Positions 9,481-17,826 of a stretch of DNA of 64,000 nucleotides are shown here, one piece after another; position 1 is the first letter of the stretch, and each line of letters begins with the position of its first letter. A program made the position numbers and the translations under genes. Under the pieces are notes generated by a model. It saw nothing but the letters and a program-made list of their open reading frames with translations. It was not told the origin of the DNA and made no database searches. This DNA comes from Loktanella sp. M215 (lineage in GTDB: Bacteria > Pseudomonadota > Alphaproteobacteria > Rhodobacterales > Rhodobacteraceae), in assembly GCF_021735925.1 (NCBI RefSeq), contig NZ_WMEA01000001.1:2882001-2946000 (forward strand), read 5' to 3'.

Positions 9481-12252
9481 ATGACCCTGACCGCCCGCAT
9501 CACCCGCAGCCCGCGCCCTTTCGATGTCGACCGGGCCGGCGGCGCGGTCGAGGCTGCGCCCTGGGCCACGGACGGTCTGCGCGCCCTGATCGCCGGAACG
9601 GCCGGATGCAGCCCCTACCTTGCCGGTCTGATTGCCACGGAATCGGCCTGGCTGGAAACGGCAGCCGACGATCCAGAGGGCGCCCTTGCAGCCACCCTCG
9701 CAGCGATCCCCGCGATTCCCTTTGCGGACCTTGGCCCCGGCCTGCGGCAGGCCAAGCGGCGCGTCGCCTTGCTGACGGCACTCTGCGACCTGGCGGGCGT
9801 CTGGCCGCTCGCGACGGTGACGCAAGCGCTGACCGATCTGGCCGCCGCCGCCGTCCAAGCCTGCATCGTCCCATTGGTGGCGGCCGAGATCGTCCGCGAC
9901 AAGCTGCCCGGCCTGACGCCCGACGATGCGGCCACGGCGGGCGGCATGGTCGTCCTCGCCATGGGCAAGCAGGGCGCGGGAGAGTTGAACTATTCCTCCG
10001 ACATCGACCTCATTTGCCTTTTTGATGACGATCGCTTCACGCCAGAGGATAGCGTGACCGCCCGCGCCGCCTTCGTCCGCGTGACGCGGCGGATGTGCGC
10101 GCTGCTGTCTGACAACACGGCACAAGGTTACGTCTTTCGCACCGACTTGCGGTTGCGGCCCGATGCATCGGTGATGCCGGTCTGCCTGTCGATGACCGCG
10201 GCAGAGCGCTATTACGAAAGCGTCGGCCGCACGTGGGAACGCGCGGCCTTCATCAAGGCGGCCCCCTGCGCCGGGGACCTCGCGGCGGGGCAGCGGTTCC
10301 TCGACACCCTGCGGCCCTTCGTCTGGCGCAAGCACCTCGACTTTGCCGCGATTCAGGACGCCCACGACATGCGTCTGCGGATCCGCGATCACAAGGGGCT
10401 GGGCGGCAAGCTGTCGCTGCCGGGCCACAACATGAAGCTGGGCCGCGGCGGCATTCGCGAGATCGAGTTCTTCACACAGACCCACCAGCTGATCGCGGGT
10501 GGCCGCGATGCCAGCCTGCGGGTGAGGGGCACGCTCGACGGGTTGGCACGGCTGGCAACGGCGGGCTGGATTCCCGGCGACCTGCGGGACGCGCTGAGCG
10601 ATCACTACACCGCGCACCGGACCGTCGAACACCGGTTGCAGATGATCAACGATGCCCAGACCCACAGCCTGCCGCAGGATGACGCGGGCTTTGACCGGCT
10701 GGCGGCCTTTATGGATACCGATGCGGACAGCCTGCGCGCCGATCTGACCGCGCGGCTGACGCAGGTCCATGCGATGACCGAAGGCTTCTTTGCCCCCGAC
10801 GCCCAGCCTGCGGCGACGGCGGACGACTGGGGCAGTCAGGTCACCGCCCGCTGGCCCGACTATCCGGCCCTGCGCAGCGACCGCGCCGCCCAGATCTTTC
10901 GCCGGCTGCGCCCCGACATCCTGTCCCGCCTGGCCGAGGCCGCCAAGCCCGACGAGGCGCTGAACACCTTCGATACCTTTCTCGCCGGTCTGCCCGCAGG
11001 CGTGCAACTGTTCGCCCTGTTCGAGGCGAACCCCGCCCTGACCCAGCTGATCGTCGACATCTGCGCCACGGCACCCGCGCTGGCGCAGTATCTGTCGCGC
11101 AACGCGGGCGTGCTGGACGCGGTGATCGCTGGGGATTTCTTCGCGCCGTGGCCCGGTGTCGGCGCGCTGACCCAAGGCATTGCCCGCGCCATGGAGCAGG
11201 CGGCGGATTTCGAAACGGCGATGAACGCCGCCCGCCGCTGGGCCCGCGAATGGCACTTCCGGATCGGCGTGCACCACCTGCGTGGTCTGACCGATGCGGC
11301 GACCAGCGGACAGCACTATGCGGATCTGGCCGAAGCGGTGATTGCCGGCATCTGGCCCGTGGTCGTAGCGGATTTCGCACGCAGGCACGGGCCGCCGCCG
11401 GGGCAGGGTGCGGCGGTGCTGGGCATGGGATCGCTGGGGGCCGGGCGGCTCAATGCGCTGTCCGACGTCGACTTGATCGTGATCTACGACGCCGATATCT
11501 GGGGCAATTCAACCGGCCCGCGCCCGCTGCCGGTGCGCAGCTACTACGCGCGCCTGACGCAGGCGCTGGTCACGGCGCTGTCCGCCCCGATGGCGGATGG
11601 CAGGCTTTACGAGGTCGACATGCGTCTGCGCCCGTCTGGCAAGCAGGGGCCGGTGGCCACCTCATGGACCGCCTTCCGCGACTACCAGCAGGAGGAGGCC
11701 TGGACCTGGGAACATCTCGCCCTGACCCGCGCCCGGCTCATCGCGGGCGCCCGCGTCCTCGCCTCTGGTATCGAGGCGTTCCGCCGCAGCCTGCTGAAAA
11801 CCAAGGGCGGTGGCGGGACCGTGGCCGCCGACGTGGCCGACATGCGCGCCCGGCTGGCGGATGCAAAGCCTGCGCAGGGGATCTGGGACGCCAAGATGGG
11901 GCAGGGTCGCCTGATGGATGTGGAGCTTGCGGCCCAGACGGCGGCTCTTGTCACCGGGTCCGATCTGCGCGATGTCCCCGGACAGATCGCGGCAGGTGTG
12001 TCCGGTGGCTGGCTCTCGGACGAGGATGGTGCGACCCTGACACAGGCCGCCGCCCTGTTCTGGCGCCTGCAGGCCGCCGGGCGGCTGCTGACCGGCGGCG
12101 TGCTCGACCCCGATGCCTTGGGCGAGGGCGGCCGCCGTTTCGTGCTGCGCGAAACCGGATGCGACACGATGCAAGAGTTGGAGACTGCCATGACCACCGC
12201 CGCCACCGCCGCCGACCGCGTCATCACCCGCCGCCTGAAGGTGGGATCGTGA
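9481..12252 (+). CDS. glnE: Glutamine synthetase adenylyltransferase/deadenylase GlnE
   Basis: A 923-residue bifunctional enzyme that adds AMP to, or phosphorolytically removes it from, glutamine synthetase in response to PII proteins. It has two nucleotidyltransferase domains: the N-terminal adenylyl-removing one with GELNYSSDIDLICLFDD (about residues 166-182) and the C-terminal adenylylating one with GAGRLNALSDVDLIVIYD (about residues 647-664). Helical linker and PII-responsive regions lie between them. The ATG at 9481 starts MTLTARITRSPRP; the frame is open further upstream, but that part overlaps the divergent deacylase gene. The stop overlaps a small downstream ORF by four bases. Confidence 0.96.
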   Translation: MTLTARITRSPRPFDVDRAGGAVEAAPWATDGLRALIAGTAGCSPYLAGLIATESAWLETAADDPEGALAATLAAIPAIPFADLGPGLRQAKRRVALLTALCDLAGVWPLATVTQALTDLAAAAVQACIVPLVAAEIVRDKLPGLTPDDAATAGGMVVLAMGKQGAGELNYSSDIDLICLFDDDRFTPEDSVTARAAFVRVTRRMCALLSDNTAQGYVFRTDLRLRPDASVMPVCLSMTAAERYYESVGRTWERAAFIKAAPCAGDLAAGQRFLDTLRPFVWRKHLDFAAIQDAHDMRLRIRDHKGLGGKLSLPGHNMKLGRGGIREIEFFTQTHQLIAGGRDASLRVRGTLDGLARLATAGWIPGDLRDALSDHYTAHRTVEHRLQMINDAQTHSLPQDDAGFDRLAAFMDTDADSLRADLTARLTQVHAMTEGFFAPDAQPAATADDWGSQVTARWPDYPALRSDRAAQIFRRLRPDILSRLAEAAKPDEALNTFDTFLAGLPAGVQLFALFEANPALTQLIVDICATAPALAQYLSRNAGVLDAVIAGDFFAPWPGVGALTQGIARAMEQAADFETAMNAARRWAREWHFRIGVHHLRGLTDAATSGQHYADLAEAVIAGIWPVVVADFARRHGPPPGQGAAVLGMGSLGAGRLNALSDVDLIVIYDADIWGNSTGPRPLPVRSYYARLTQALVTALSAPMADGRLYEVDMRLRPSGKQGPVATSWTAFRDYQQEEAWTWEHLALTRARLIAGARVLASGIEAFRRSLLKTKGGGGTVAADVADMRARLADAKPAQGIWDAKMGQGRLMDVELAAQTAALVTGSDLRDVPGQIAAGVSGGWLSDEDGATLTQAAALFWRLQAAGRLLTGGVLDPDALGEGGRRFVLRETGCDTMQELETAMTTAATAADRVITRRLKVGS

Positions 12253-12521
12253 AGGGCGACGCCCTCGACCCCGCCGGTCTGATCCGCGAGGCCTACCGCA
12301 TCCCGGACATTACCGCGCGCGACTGTCGGGTGATCTTTCTCGACTGGGCGATGAAGGGAGACGCGGCAGACGATTTGCGCAAACGGGTCGAGGCGCTGCT
12401 GACGCAATACGCCGACCAGCCCGCAGACCATCCGATGACGCAGACCCTTCTGGCGGGCCTTCAGAAAGCGCCGACCCCGCACCGCCGCGGCGGGCGCGCG
12501 GGGCGATCGGGCCTCACCTGA
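12249..12521 (+). CDS. Small conserved-looking protein coupled to glnE
   Basis: A 90-residue predicted soluble protein that begins with GTG at 12249, overlapping the glnE stop in a GTGA arrangement. The central part, EAYRIPDITARDCRVIFLDW, followed by a charged amphipathic helix and HPMTQTLL, looks like a real folded protein; the last 15 residues are Arg/Gly-rich and probably disordered. I do not recognise a named domain. The coupling to glnE suggests co-translation and possibly a role in nitrogen regulation, but that is inference from position only. A hairpin element follows the stop. Confidence 0.6.
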   Translation: MKGDALDPAGLIREAYRIPDITARDCRVIFLDWAMKGDAADDLRKRVEALLTQYADQPADHPMTQTLLAGLQKAPTPHRRGGRAGRSGLT

Positions 12522-12545
12522 TCCCGGCCAACGCGCTGTCCGGTC

Positions 12546-12594
12546 CTTCTTCTGGTCGTAAATACTTCGGGGGTGCGGGGGCTGGCCCCCGCGG
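12546..12594. repeat. Dispersed 3'-flank hairpin element, copy A
   Basis: It lies between the convergent ends of the glnE-coupled ORF and eda. Read on the - strand it has a G/C hairpin (GCGGGGG/CCCCCGC arms at 12575-12581 and 12586-12592) followed by a tail containing GAAGTATTTACGACCAGAAG. The tail is nearly identical to that of the element at 42474-42506. Probably a bidirectional terminator or REP-like unit. Confidence 0.7.
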
Positions 12595-12633
12595 ATCGGA
12601 TTGCGCAGCAATCAGATACCACTCCGCTGTACC

Positions 12634-13275
12634 TCAGCGCGGCAGGCCGGCAGCCTCGCGGGCCAATGCCTCGATCCCGGCCCAGTCACCGGCCAGCATC
12701 ATGTCCTTGGGCGCGACCCAGCTGCCACCGACGCACAGCGTGTTTGACAGCGCCAGATAGTCCGGCGCGTTCTTCAGGCTGACGCCCCCCGTGGGGCAGA
12801 ACTTGACCTGCGGGATTGGCGCGCCGATCGCCTTGAGGGCGGGAACACCGCCATTCGCCTCGGCGGGAAAGAACTTCTGCACCGTATAGCCGCGTTCCAG
12901 CAGGCGCATCGCCTCCGACGCGGTGGCGGCGCCGGGCAGCAGCGGCAGGTCGTTGTCCTCGCAGGCATCAAGGATCAAGTCCGTCGCACCCGGCGAGACG
13001 CCGAACTTGGCACCGGCCTTCTTGGCGTTTTCCACATCCCTGGGCGTCAGCAGCGTGCCGGCCCCGACGACACCGCCGGGCACGCTGGCCATCTCGCGGA
13101 TCGCATCAAGGGCGGCTGGCGTGCGCAGCGTCACCTCCAGCGCGGGAAGGCCACCGGCGATCAGCGCGCGGGCCAGATCAGCGGCGAGCGACGCATCGTC
13201 CAGCACCAGCACCGGGATCACCGGCGCCAGCATGCACAGGTCGCGGTTGAGTTCAGAGGCTTGTTCGGGGGTCAT
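12634..13275 (-). CDS. eda: 2-dehydro-3-deoxy-phosphogluconate aldolase (KDPG aldolase)
   Basis: A 213-residue class I aldolase that cleaves KDPG to pyruvate and glyceraldehyde 3-phosphate, the last specific step of the Entner-Doudoroff pathway. Visible family motifs are PVIPVLVLDDASLAADLARA near the N-terminus, GLPALEVTLRTPAALDAI with the catalytic Glu, FFPAEANGG, and VKFCPTGGVSLKNAPDYL with the Schiff-base Lys. The ATG at 13275 (MTPEQASEL) is preferred over an upstream start at 13299 because family members begin there. It lies downstream of edd on the same strand, with 84 bases and a hairpin element between them. Confidence 0.95.
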   Translation of the reverse strand: MTPEQASELNRDLCMLAPVIPVLVLDDASLAADLARALIAGGLPALEVTLRTPAALDAIREMASVPGGVVGAGTLLTPRDVENAKKAGAKFGVSPGATDLILDACEDNDLPLLPGAATASEAMRLLERGYTVQKFFPAEANGGVPALKAIGAPIPQVKFCPTGGVSLKNAPDYLALSNTLCVGGSWVAPKDMMLAGDWAGIEALAREAAGLPR

Positions 13276-13310
13276 GAGGGATCGCCTTCGTTTGAGCATG
13301 TGACCGCAGG

Positions 13311-13345
13311 CCGGAGCCTCCGGCGGGAGTATTTCGAAAAAAGCG
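13311..13345. repeat. Dispersed 3'-flank hairpin element, copy B
   Basis: It sits between edd and eda. It has a short hairpin (CCGGA and TCCGG arms, 13311-13323) followed by GGCGGGAGTATTTCGAAAAA, which resembles the tail of the copy at 42474-42506 (same CCTCCGGCGG and AGTATTT cores). It might attenuate transcription between the two genes or be an mRNA-stabilising 3' structure. Confidence 0.55.
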
Positions 13346-13359
13346 AGGATGTCACAGCG

Positions 13360-15165
13360 CTAGACCGCGACACCGGCGCCGTCGGTCACCTGACCCACAT
13401 TGCGGCGGAAGACCTCGAACAGCTCTCGTCCGACGCCGGTGCCATTGCCCGACAGGTCGGCGATGGCGTCCGTGCGGTTGTCCAGATCCACCCCCAGCAC
13501 GTCAATGGTGCCGTTGACTGCGTCCAGACGGATGACGTCGCCGTCGTTGATCTTGGCGATCGGGCCGCCGTTCGCGGCCTCTGGGCAGACGTGGATCGCC
13601 GAGGGCACCTTGCCGGACGCCCCCGACATGCGCCCGTCGGTGACGAGAGCCACCTTCAGGCCGCGGTCCTGCAGAACCGCCAGAGTCGGTGTCAGGCCGT
13701 GCAGTTCGGGCATGCCGTTGGACTTCGGACCCTGAAAGCGCACGACGATGATCGTGTCGCAGGTGAACTCGCCGGCCTTGAACGCGGCCTTGACGCTGTC
13801 CTGATCGTGAAAGATGCGGCAGGGCGCTTCGACGATATGACGCTCCTCTGCCACGGCAGAGGTCTTCATCACCCCGCGCCCGAGGTTGCCGCTGAGCTGC
13901 TGCAAGCCGCCGTGTTTCTGGAACGGGTCGTCTGCGGGGCGCAGGATCTTGGTATTCAGGCTTTCCCCGGCCCCCTTGGCATAGGCGACGCGGCCATCCT
14001 CGAGCTTCGGCTCTTGCGTATAAAGCGTGAGCCCGTCGCCGGCGACGGTCTTGACGTCGTCGTGCAGAAGCCCTGCGTTCAGCAGCTCTCCGATCATGTA
14101 GCCCAGACCGCCCGCGGCGTGGAAATGGTTCACGTCGGCCAGACCGTTGGGATAGACCTTGGCCATCAGTGGTGTCACGTCGGAAATATCGCTGAAATCC
14201 TGCAGGTCGAGGATGATCCCCGCCGCCCGCGCCATGGCGGGCAGGTGGATCACGAGGTTCGTCGATCCGCCCGTCGCCATCAGGCCGACGAGGCCGTTCA
14301 CGAAGGCTTTCTCGTCGAGGATGTCGCTGACCGGGGTGTAGGCATTCCCCAGCGCGGTGATCTGCGCCGCGCGCTCGGTGCCGGCGACGGTCAGCGCGTC
14401 GCGCAGGGGCGTGTTCGGGTTCACGAAGGAGGCACCGGGCAGGTGAAGCCCCATGAATTCCATCAGCATCTGGTTGCTGTTGGCGGTGCCGTAAAAGGTG
14501 CAGGTGCCCGGCCCGTGGTAAGAGGCCATCTCGGCGGCCATCAACTCTTCACGGCCAATCTCTCCGGTGGCGAACTGCTGGCGGATCTTCGATTTCTCGT
14601 CGTTGGGCAGGCCGCTGACCATCGGGCCTGCAGGCAGGAAGACGGAGGGAATATAGCCGAAGGTCGCGGCCGCCATCACAAGGCCCGGCACGATCTTGTC
14701 GCAGACACCCAGATAGATCGCGGCGTCAAAGGTGTTGTGCGACAGACCGACAGCAGCGGACAGGGCGATGACATCGCGGCTGAACAGCGACAGCTCCATC
14801 CCGGTCTGGCCTTGCGTGACACCATCGCACATCGCGGGCACGCCGCCTGCGACCTGTGCAGTGGCGCCCGCTGCGATGGCGGCACGCTTGATCAGGGCGG
14901 GATAGGTTTCGAACGGTTGGTGCGCCGACAGCATGTCGTTGTACGCGGTGATGATGCCGATGTTGGGGGCGGCGTCCGCCACCAGCGCGTCCTTTTGATC
15001 GGCCATCGCCGCATAAGCATGAGCCTGGTTGCCACAGGTCAGGTGCGACCGGCGCGGCCCGGCGCTCGCGGCGCGGGCCATCGTGTCCATGTACTGGCGA
15101 CGCGGCTTTTCGGACCGGGCGCGGATACGGTCGGTGACTTCGGCGATCTTGGGATGCAGGGCCAT
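13360..15165 (-). CDS. edd: Phosphogluconate dehydratase
   Basis: A 601-residue Fe-S dehydratase of the IlvD/Edd family that converts 6-phosphogluconate to KDPG in the Entner-Doudoroff pathway. Key segments are [17 protein letters not shown] (about 68-84), the cluster-binding MCDGVTQG (112-119) and GVCDKIVPG (153-161), and the C-terminal [17 protein letters not shown] region. Length is normal for Edd (about 600; IlvD is similar). The order edd-eda on the - strand and a palindromic operator just upstream support a sugar-responsive operon. The start at 15165 ([10 protein letters not shown]) has a good purine-rich ribosome-binding site (GGGGGA). Confidence 0.96.
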   Translation of the reverse strand: MALHPKIAEVTDRIRARSEKPRRQYMDTMARAASAGPRRSHLTCGNQAHAYAAMADQKDALVADAAPNIGIITAYNDMLSAHQPFETYPALIKRAAIAAGATAQVAGGVPAMCDGVTQGQTGMELSLFSRDVIALSAAVGLSHNTFDAAIYLGVCDKIVPGLVMAAATFGYIPSVFLPAGPMVSGLPNDEKSKIRQQFATGEIGREELMAAEMASYHGPGTCTFYGTANSNQMLMEFMGLHLPGASFVNPNTPLRDALTVAGTERAAQITALGNAYTPVSDILDEKAFVNGLVGLMATGGSTNLVIHLPAMARAAGIILDLQDFSDISDVTPLMAKVYPNGLADVNHFHAAGGLGYMIGELLNAGLLHDDVKTVAGDGLTLYTQEPKLEDGRVAYAKGAGESLNTKILRPADDPFQKHGGLQQLSGNLGRGVMKTSAVAEERHIVEAPCRIFHDQDSVKAAFKAGEFTCDTIIVVRFQGPKSNGMPELHGLTPTLAVLQDRGLKVALVTDGRMSGASGKVPSAIHVCPEAANGGPIAKINDGDVIRLDAVNGTIDVLGVDLDNRTDAIADLSGNGTGVGRELFEVFRRNVGQVTDGAGVAV

Positions 15166-15198
15166 TGGGCTCCCCCTTCGGATTCAGGCTTTGAGCTG

Positions 15199-15227
15199 AT
15201 GATATCACGTCAGGTTAGCGCTAACAA
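15199..15227 (-). promoter_or_regulatory. edd promoter with LacI-type operator
   Basis: Upstream of edd, the - strand shows TTGTTA (15227-15222), a 17-base spacer and TATCAT (15204-15199), a plausible sigma70 promoter. The perfect palindrome GTTAGCGCTAAC (15214-15225) overlaps the -35 and spacer. A central CG-containing palindrome of this kind is typical of LacI-family repressor sites. A repressor bound here would block RNA polymerase. The regulator gene is not in the window. Confidence 0.65.
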
Positions 15228-15339
15228 CGGTGCGGCCGCTGGAAACGGGCATATTCCGGCGCCATGGCCGTCGTTTCGCTGGCTTTGCCCGAAAACTGCC
15301 CACTGGCGGCGCGTGCCGTCCCGCGTTACAGGGGAACGC

Positions 15340-16536
15340 ATGAATATGCCCCCATACCCCACCGTCCGCCTGATGCCCAAGGGCGACGCCCGCGCGATCC
15401 GCCACGGCTACCCTTGGGTCTACGCCAACGAACTGGTCACCGACCGCCGTACCAAGGGTCTGACCCCCGGCGCGCTGGCCGTGCTGGAGGATGCGAACCG
15501 CGTCCCCCTTGGCCTCGTGACCGTGAACCCTGCGTCCAAGATCATTTGCCGGATGCTGGACCGCGACCCGGAGGCGGTGATCGACACCGCGTGGTTCGCG
15601 GCCAAGCTGACCCGCACGCTGGCGCACCGTGCACGGCTTTATGACCAGCCCTTCTATCGCCTCGTCCATGCCGAGGCGGACGGTCTGCCCGGCGTCGTCA
15701 TCGACCGCTTCGGCGATGTGGCCGTAATCCAGCCGAACGCGGCCTGGGCCGATGCGCTGATCGAGCCGCTGACCGACGCGCTGGTGCAGGTCACGGGTGT
15801 CACCACGGTGATCCTGAATGCCGCCGGGCGCGCGCGCAGCCTCGAAGGTCTTGACGATCGCATGGCCGTGCTGCGCGGCACGGCGCCAGAGGCGGCCATC
15901 CCGGTGCCGATGAACGGTGCCACCTACATGGCTGACGTCACGGGTGGGCAGAAGACCGGCCTGTTCTTCGACCAGCGCCCGAACCACGCCTTTGCCGCCA
16001 GCCTTGCGCGGGACGCGCGCGTGCTGGACATGTTCAGCCACGTTGGCGGCTTCGGCCTCGCCACACTCGCTGCCGGGGCGGCCAGCGTGCTGGCGGTGGA
16101 CGGGTCCGAGCCCGCGCTGACGCTGGCGGCCCAAGGCGCCGCCGCGATGGGCGTCACCGACCGTTTCACCACCCGCAAAGGCGACGCCTTCGAGGTGCTG
16201 GAGGCGCTGGCCACCGAGGGCGAGACCTTCGATCTGGTCGTCTGTGATCCGCCCGCCTTTGCCCCCGGCAAGGCCTCGTTGGAGGCGGGCTTGCGCGCCT
16301 ATGAACGCATCGCGCGTCTGGCAGCGGCGCTGGTCAAAGACGGCGGATACCTGATGCTGTGTTCGTGCAGCCATGCGGCGGACCTGACGCGGTTCCGCAA
16401 CGCCTCTGCCCGGGGGATCGGGCGGGCCGGGCGGCGCAGTCAGGTCATCCAGACGGGGTTTGCCGGGCCGGACCACCCGCTGTTGCCGCACTTGGCCGAA
16501 AGCGGCTACCTCAAGGCGGTGACGTTCCGCCTGTGA
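15340..16536 (+). CDS. RlmI-like class I SAM-dependent rRNA methyltransferase
   Basis: A 398-residue protein with an N-terminal PUA-like domain (VRLMPKGDARAIRHGYPWVY, about residues 7-26) and a C-terminal Rossmann methyltransferase domain, the layout of RlmI, which makes m5C in 23S rRNA. SAM-binding motif I is VLDMFSHVGGFGLATLAAGA and the catalytic DPPAF appears in DLVVCDPPAFAPGK. The Cys in LMLCSCSHA is the likely catalytic cysteine. The ATG at 15340 follows AGGGGA; the frame runs far upstream, but only as the antisense of edd. The exact target base is not established. It overlaps the PIN gene by four bases. Confidence 0.87.
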   Translation: MNMPPYPTVRLMPKGDARAIRHGYPWVYANELVTDRRTKGLTPGALAVLEDANRVPLGLVTVNPASKIICRMLDRDPEAVIDTAWFAAKLTRTLAHRARLYDQPFYRLVHAEADGLPGVVIDRFGDVAVIQPNAAWADALIEPLTDALVQVTGVTTVILNAAGRARSLEGLDDRMAVLRGTAPEAAIPVPMNGATYMADVTGGQKTGLFFDQRPNHAFAASLARDARVLDMFSHVGGFGLATLAAGAASVLAVDGSEPALTLAAQGAAAMGVTDRFTTRKGDAFEVLEALATEGETFDLVVCDPPAFAPGKASLEAGLRAYERIARLAAALVKDGGYLMLCSCSHAADLTRFRNASARGIGRAGRRSQVIQTGFAGPDHPLLPHLAESGYLKAVTFRL

Positions 16537-17072
16537 AGGTTCTGATCGACGCCTGCGTCCTGTATCCGACAGTGATGCGCGAAGTTCTGATCGGCTGCGC
16601 CGCCGAGGGTCTGTTCGCCCCTTGCTGGTCGCCCCGTATTCTGGAGGAATGGGCGCGGGCGACCGTCAAGCTGGGGCCGGAGGCGGAGGTCTTTGCCCGT
16701 GGCGAGATCGCGGCGCTGCAGGCGCGGTTTCCTCGCGCCAGTGTTGTGCCCGACGACGGATTGCTGCGGCGCCTGTGGTTGCCGGACGCCGACGATATTC
16801 ATGTGCTGGCGGCGGCGGTCGCGGGGCACTGCGACGCGATCCTGACGCTGAACGCTAAGGATTTCCCCGGCAACCTGCTGGCCGACGAAGACCTGTTCCG
16901 CGCCGATCCCGACGGCTTCATGCTGCGGATGCATGACGAGGCACCGCAGGTCGTCGCCCGCATCTGCGACAATGTGCTGCGCGAGGCGAACCGCCTGTCG
17001 CCGCAGCCCTGGACGATCCGCGCGCTGATGAAAAAGGCCCGCATGCCCCGTCTGGGCAAGCGGCTGATGTAG
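16533..17072 (+). CDS. PIN-domain protein (RSP_2648-like), no antitoxin partner
   Basis: A 179-residue PIN-fold protein, a putative metal-dependent RNase. It begins with GTG at 16533, overlapping the methyltransferase stop (GTGA). The conserved acidic residues are visible: VLIDACVLYP (Asp 6), ILEEWARA (Glu about 38), LPDADDIHVLAAAV (about 89-102) and ILTLNAKDFPG (about 109-119). Unlike VapC toxins (about 130 residues) it is longer and has no small antitoxin gene beside it. Its coupling to an rRNA methyltransferase gene suggests an RNA-related housekeeping role, which is inference. The RSP_2648 family name is from memory of Rhodobacteraceae annotation. Confidence 0.8.
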   Translation: MKVLIDACVLYPTVMREVLIGCAAEGLFAPCWSPRILEEWARATVKLGPEAEVFARGEIAALQARFPRASVVPDDGLLRRLWLPDADDIHVLAAAVAGHCDAILTLNAKDFPGNLLADEDLFRADPDGFMLRMHDEAPQVVARICDNVLREANRLSPQPWTIRALMKKARMPRLGKRLM

Positions 17073-17078
17073 CCAGAC

Positions 17079-17762
17079 CTACTGTGACCAGCGCGCCTCG
17101 TTCGCCGCGATGGCGGCGATGCGCAATTCAGTCTTGGGGTGGCTCAGCAGCCATGCGGGTGTGCCACCGCCCTTGGCCCCCGTCAGATGTTCCAGCTTGT
17201 GGAACAGCGATTGCTGCGGCGCGGTGCCGATCCCGGCCTTGACCAGCAGGGCAGAGGCATAGGCATCCGCTTCGAATTCATCGGCGCGCGACAGGCGCGC
17301 CGCCAGAAGCGACATCAGCCCGTTGCCGATCAGCGCCCCGATGCCGGGCAGCACCCGGTTCAGAACCATCGCGATCGCCGTCCGCATCGCGTTCTGCGCG
17401 GCAAAGTCGGTCATCCGGCGGCGCGAATGGCCCAGCGCCACATGCCCCAGCTCGTGCGCGATCACACTCGCCAGTTCCTCGGCACTGACCTCCTTGTTGC
17501 GGTAGCGATCGAAGAAGCCGCGGGTGATGAAGATGCGACCGTCGGGGGCCGCCAGCCCGTTGACCATCGCGACCTCGTAGATGTGCACGCGGATTCGGTC
17601 GATATCCAGCGCGCGGGCCATCCGGTCCGTCAGCGCGCGCAGGGTGGGATCGGCCAGTTCTGTCGATGCGGAATCAAGCTCTCGACGCGTCCGCCAGGCC
17701 GAGAAATGATACATCGCGAGGCCGTAGACGATGGCGAGCAGGAGGGGTGTGAACTTCAGCAT
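17079..17762 (-). CDS. M48-family zinc metallopeptidase
   Basis: A 227-residue membrane-anchored peptidase of the M48 (HtpX/Oma1-like) family. A single N-terminal span (FTPLLLAIVYGLAMYHFSAW) precedes a domain with the zinc motif HELGH in VIAHELGHVALGHSRRR (about residues 114-130) and the downstream third zinc ligand region SRADEFEADAYA. It probably degrades misfolded membrane or envelope proteins. The ATG at 17762 is chosen because the hydrophobic anchor starts right after it. It is the last gene of the - strand MoxR-VWA block, 64 bases after the VWA gene. Confidence 0.87.
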   Translation of the reverse strand: MLKFTPLLLAIVYGLAMYHFSAWRTRRELDSASTELADPTLRALTDRMARALDIDRIRVHIYEVAMVNGLAAPDGRIFITRGFFDRYRNKEVSAEELASVIAHELGHVALGHSRRRMTDFAAQNAMRTAIAMVLNRVLPGIGALIGNGLMSLLAARLSRADEFEADAYASALLVKAGIGTAPQQSLFHKLEHLTGAKGGGTPAWLLSHPKTELRIAAIAANEARWSQ

Positions 17763-17826
17763 GGTTTCAATATGGGACCGGACGCGCGCGATTGCCACAG
17801 CCGCACTGTCGCACGGCAACCGGTGT

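Noticed and set aside
8833..11388. An 851-codon open frame on the - strand across glnE
   Set aside because: It is the antisense shadow of a high-GC gene: His/Gln/Arg-rich with no family features, while the opposite strand holds the two clear GlnE catalytic motifs.
13261..15339. The 5' extension that would make the RlmI-like gene 1091 codons long
   Set aside because: This stretch is the antisense of edd; the methyltransferase begins at 15340 with a ribosome-binding site and a normal family N-terminus.
16533..17072. A VapBC toxin-antitoxin pair
   Set aside because: The PIN protein is longer than VapC and no antitoxin-sized gene precedes or follows it; the upstream neighbour is a methyltransferase gene.
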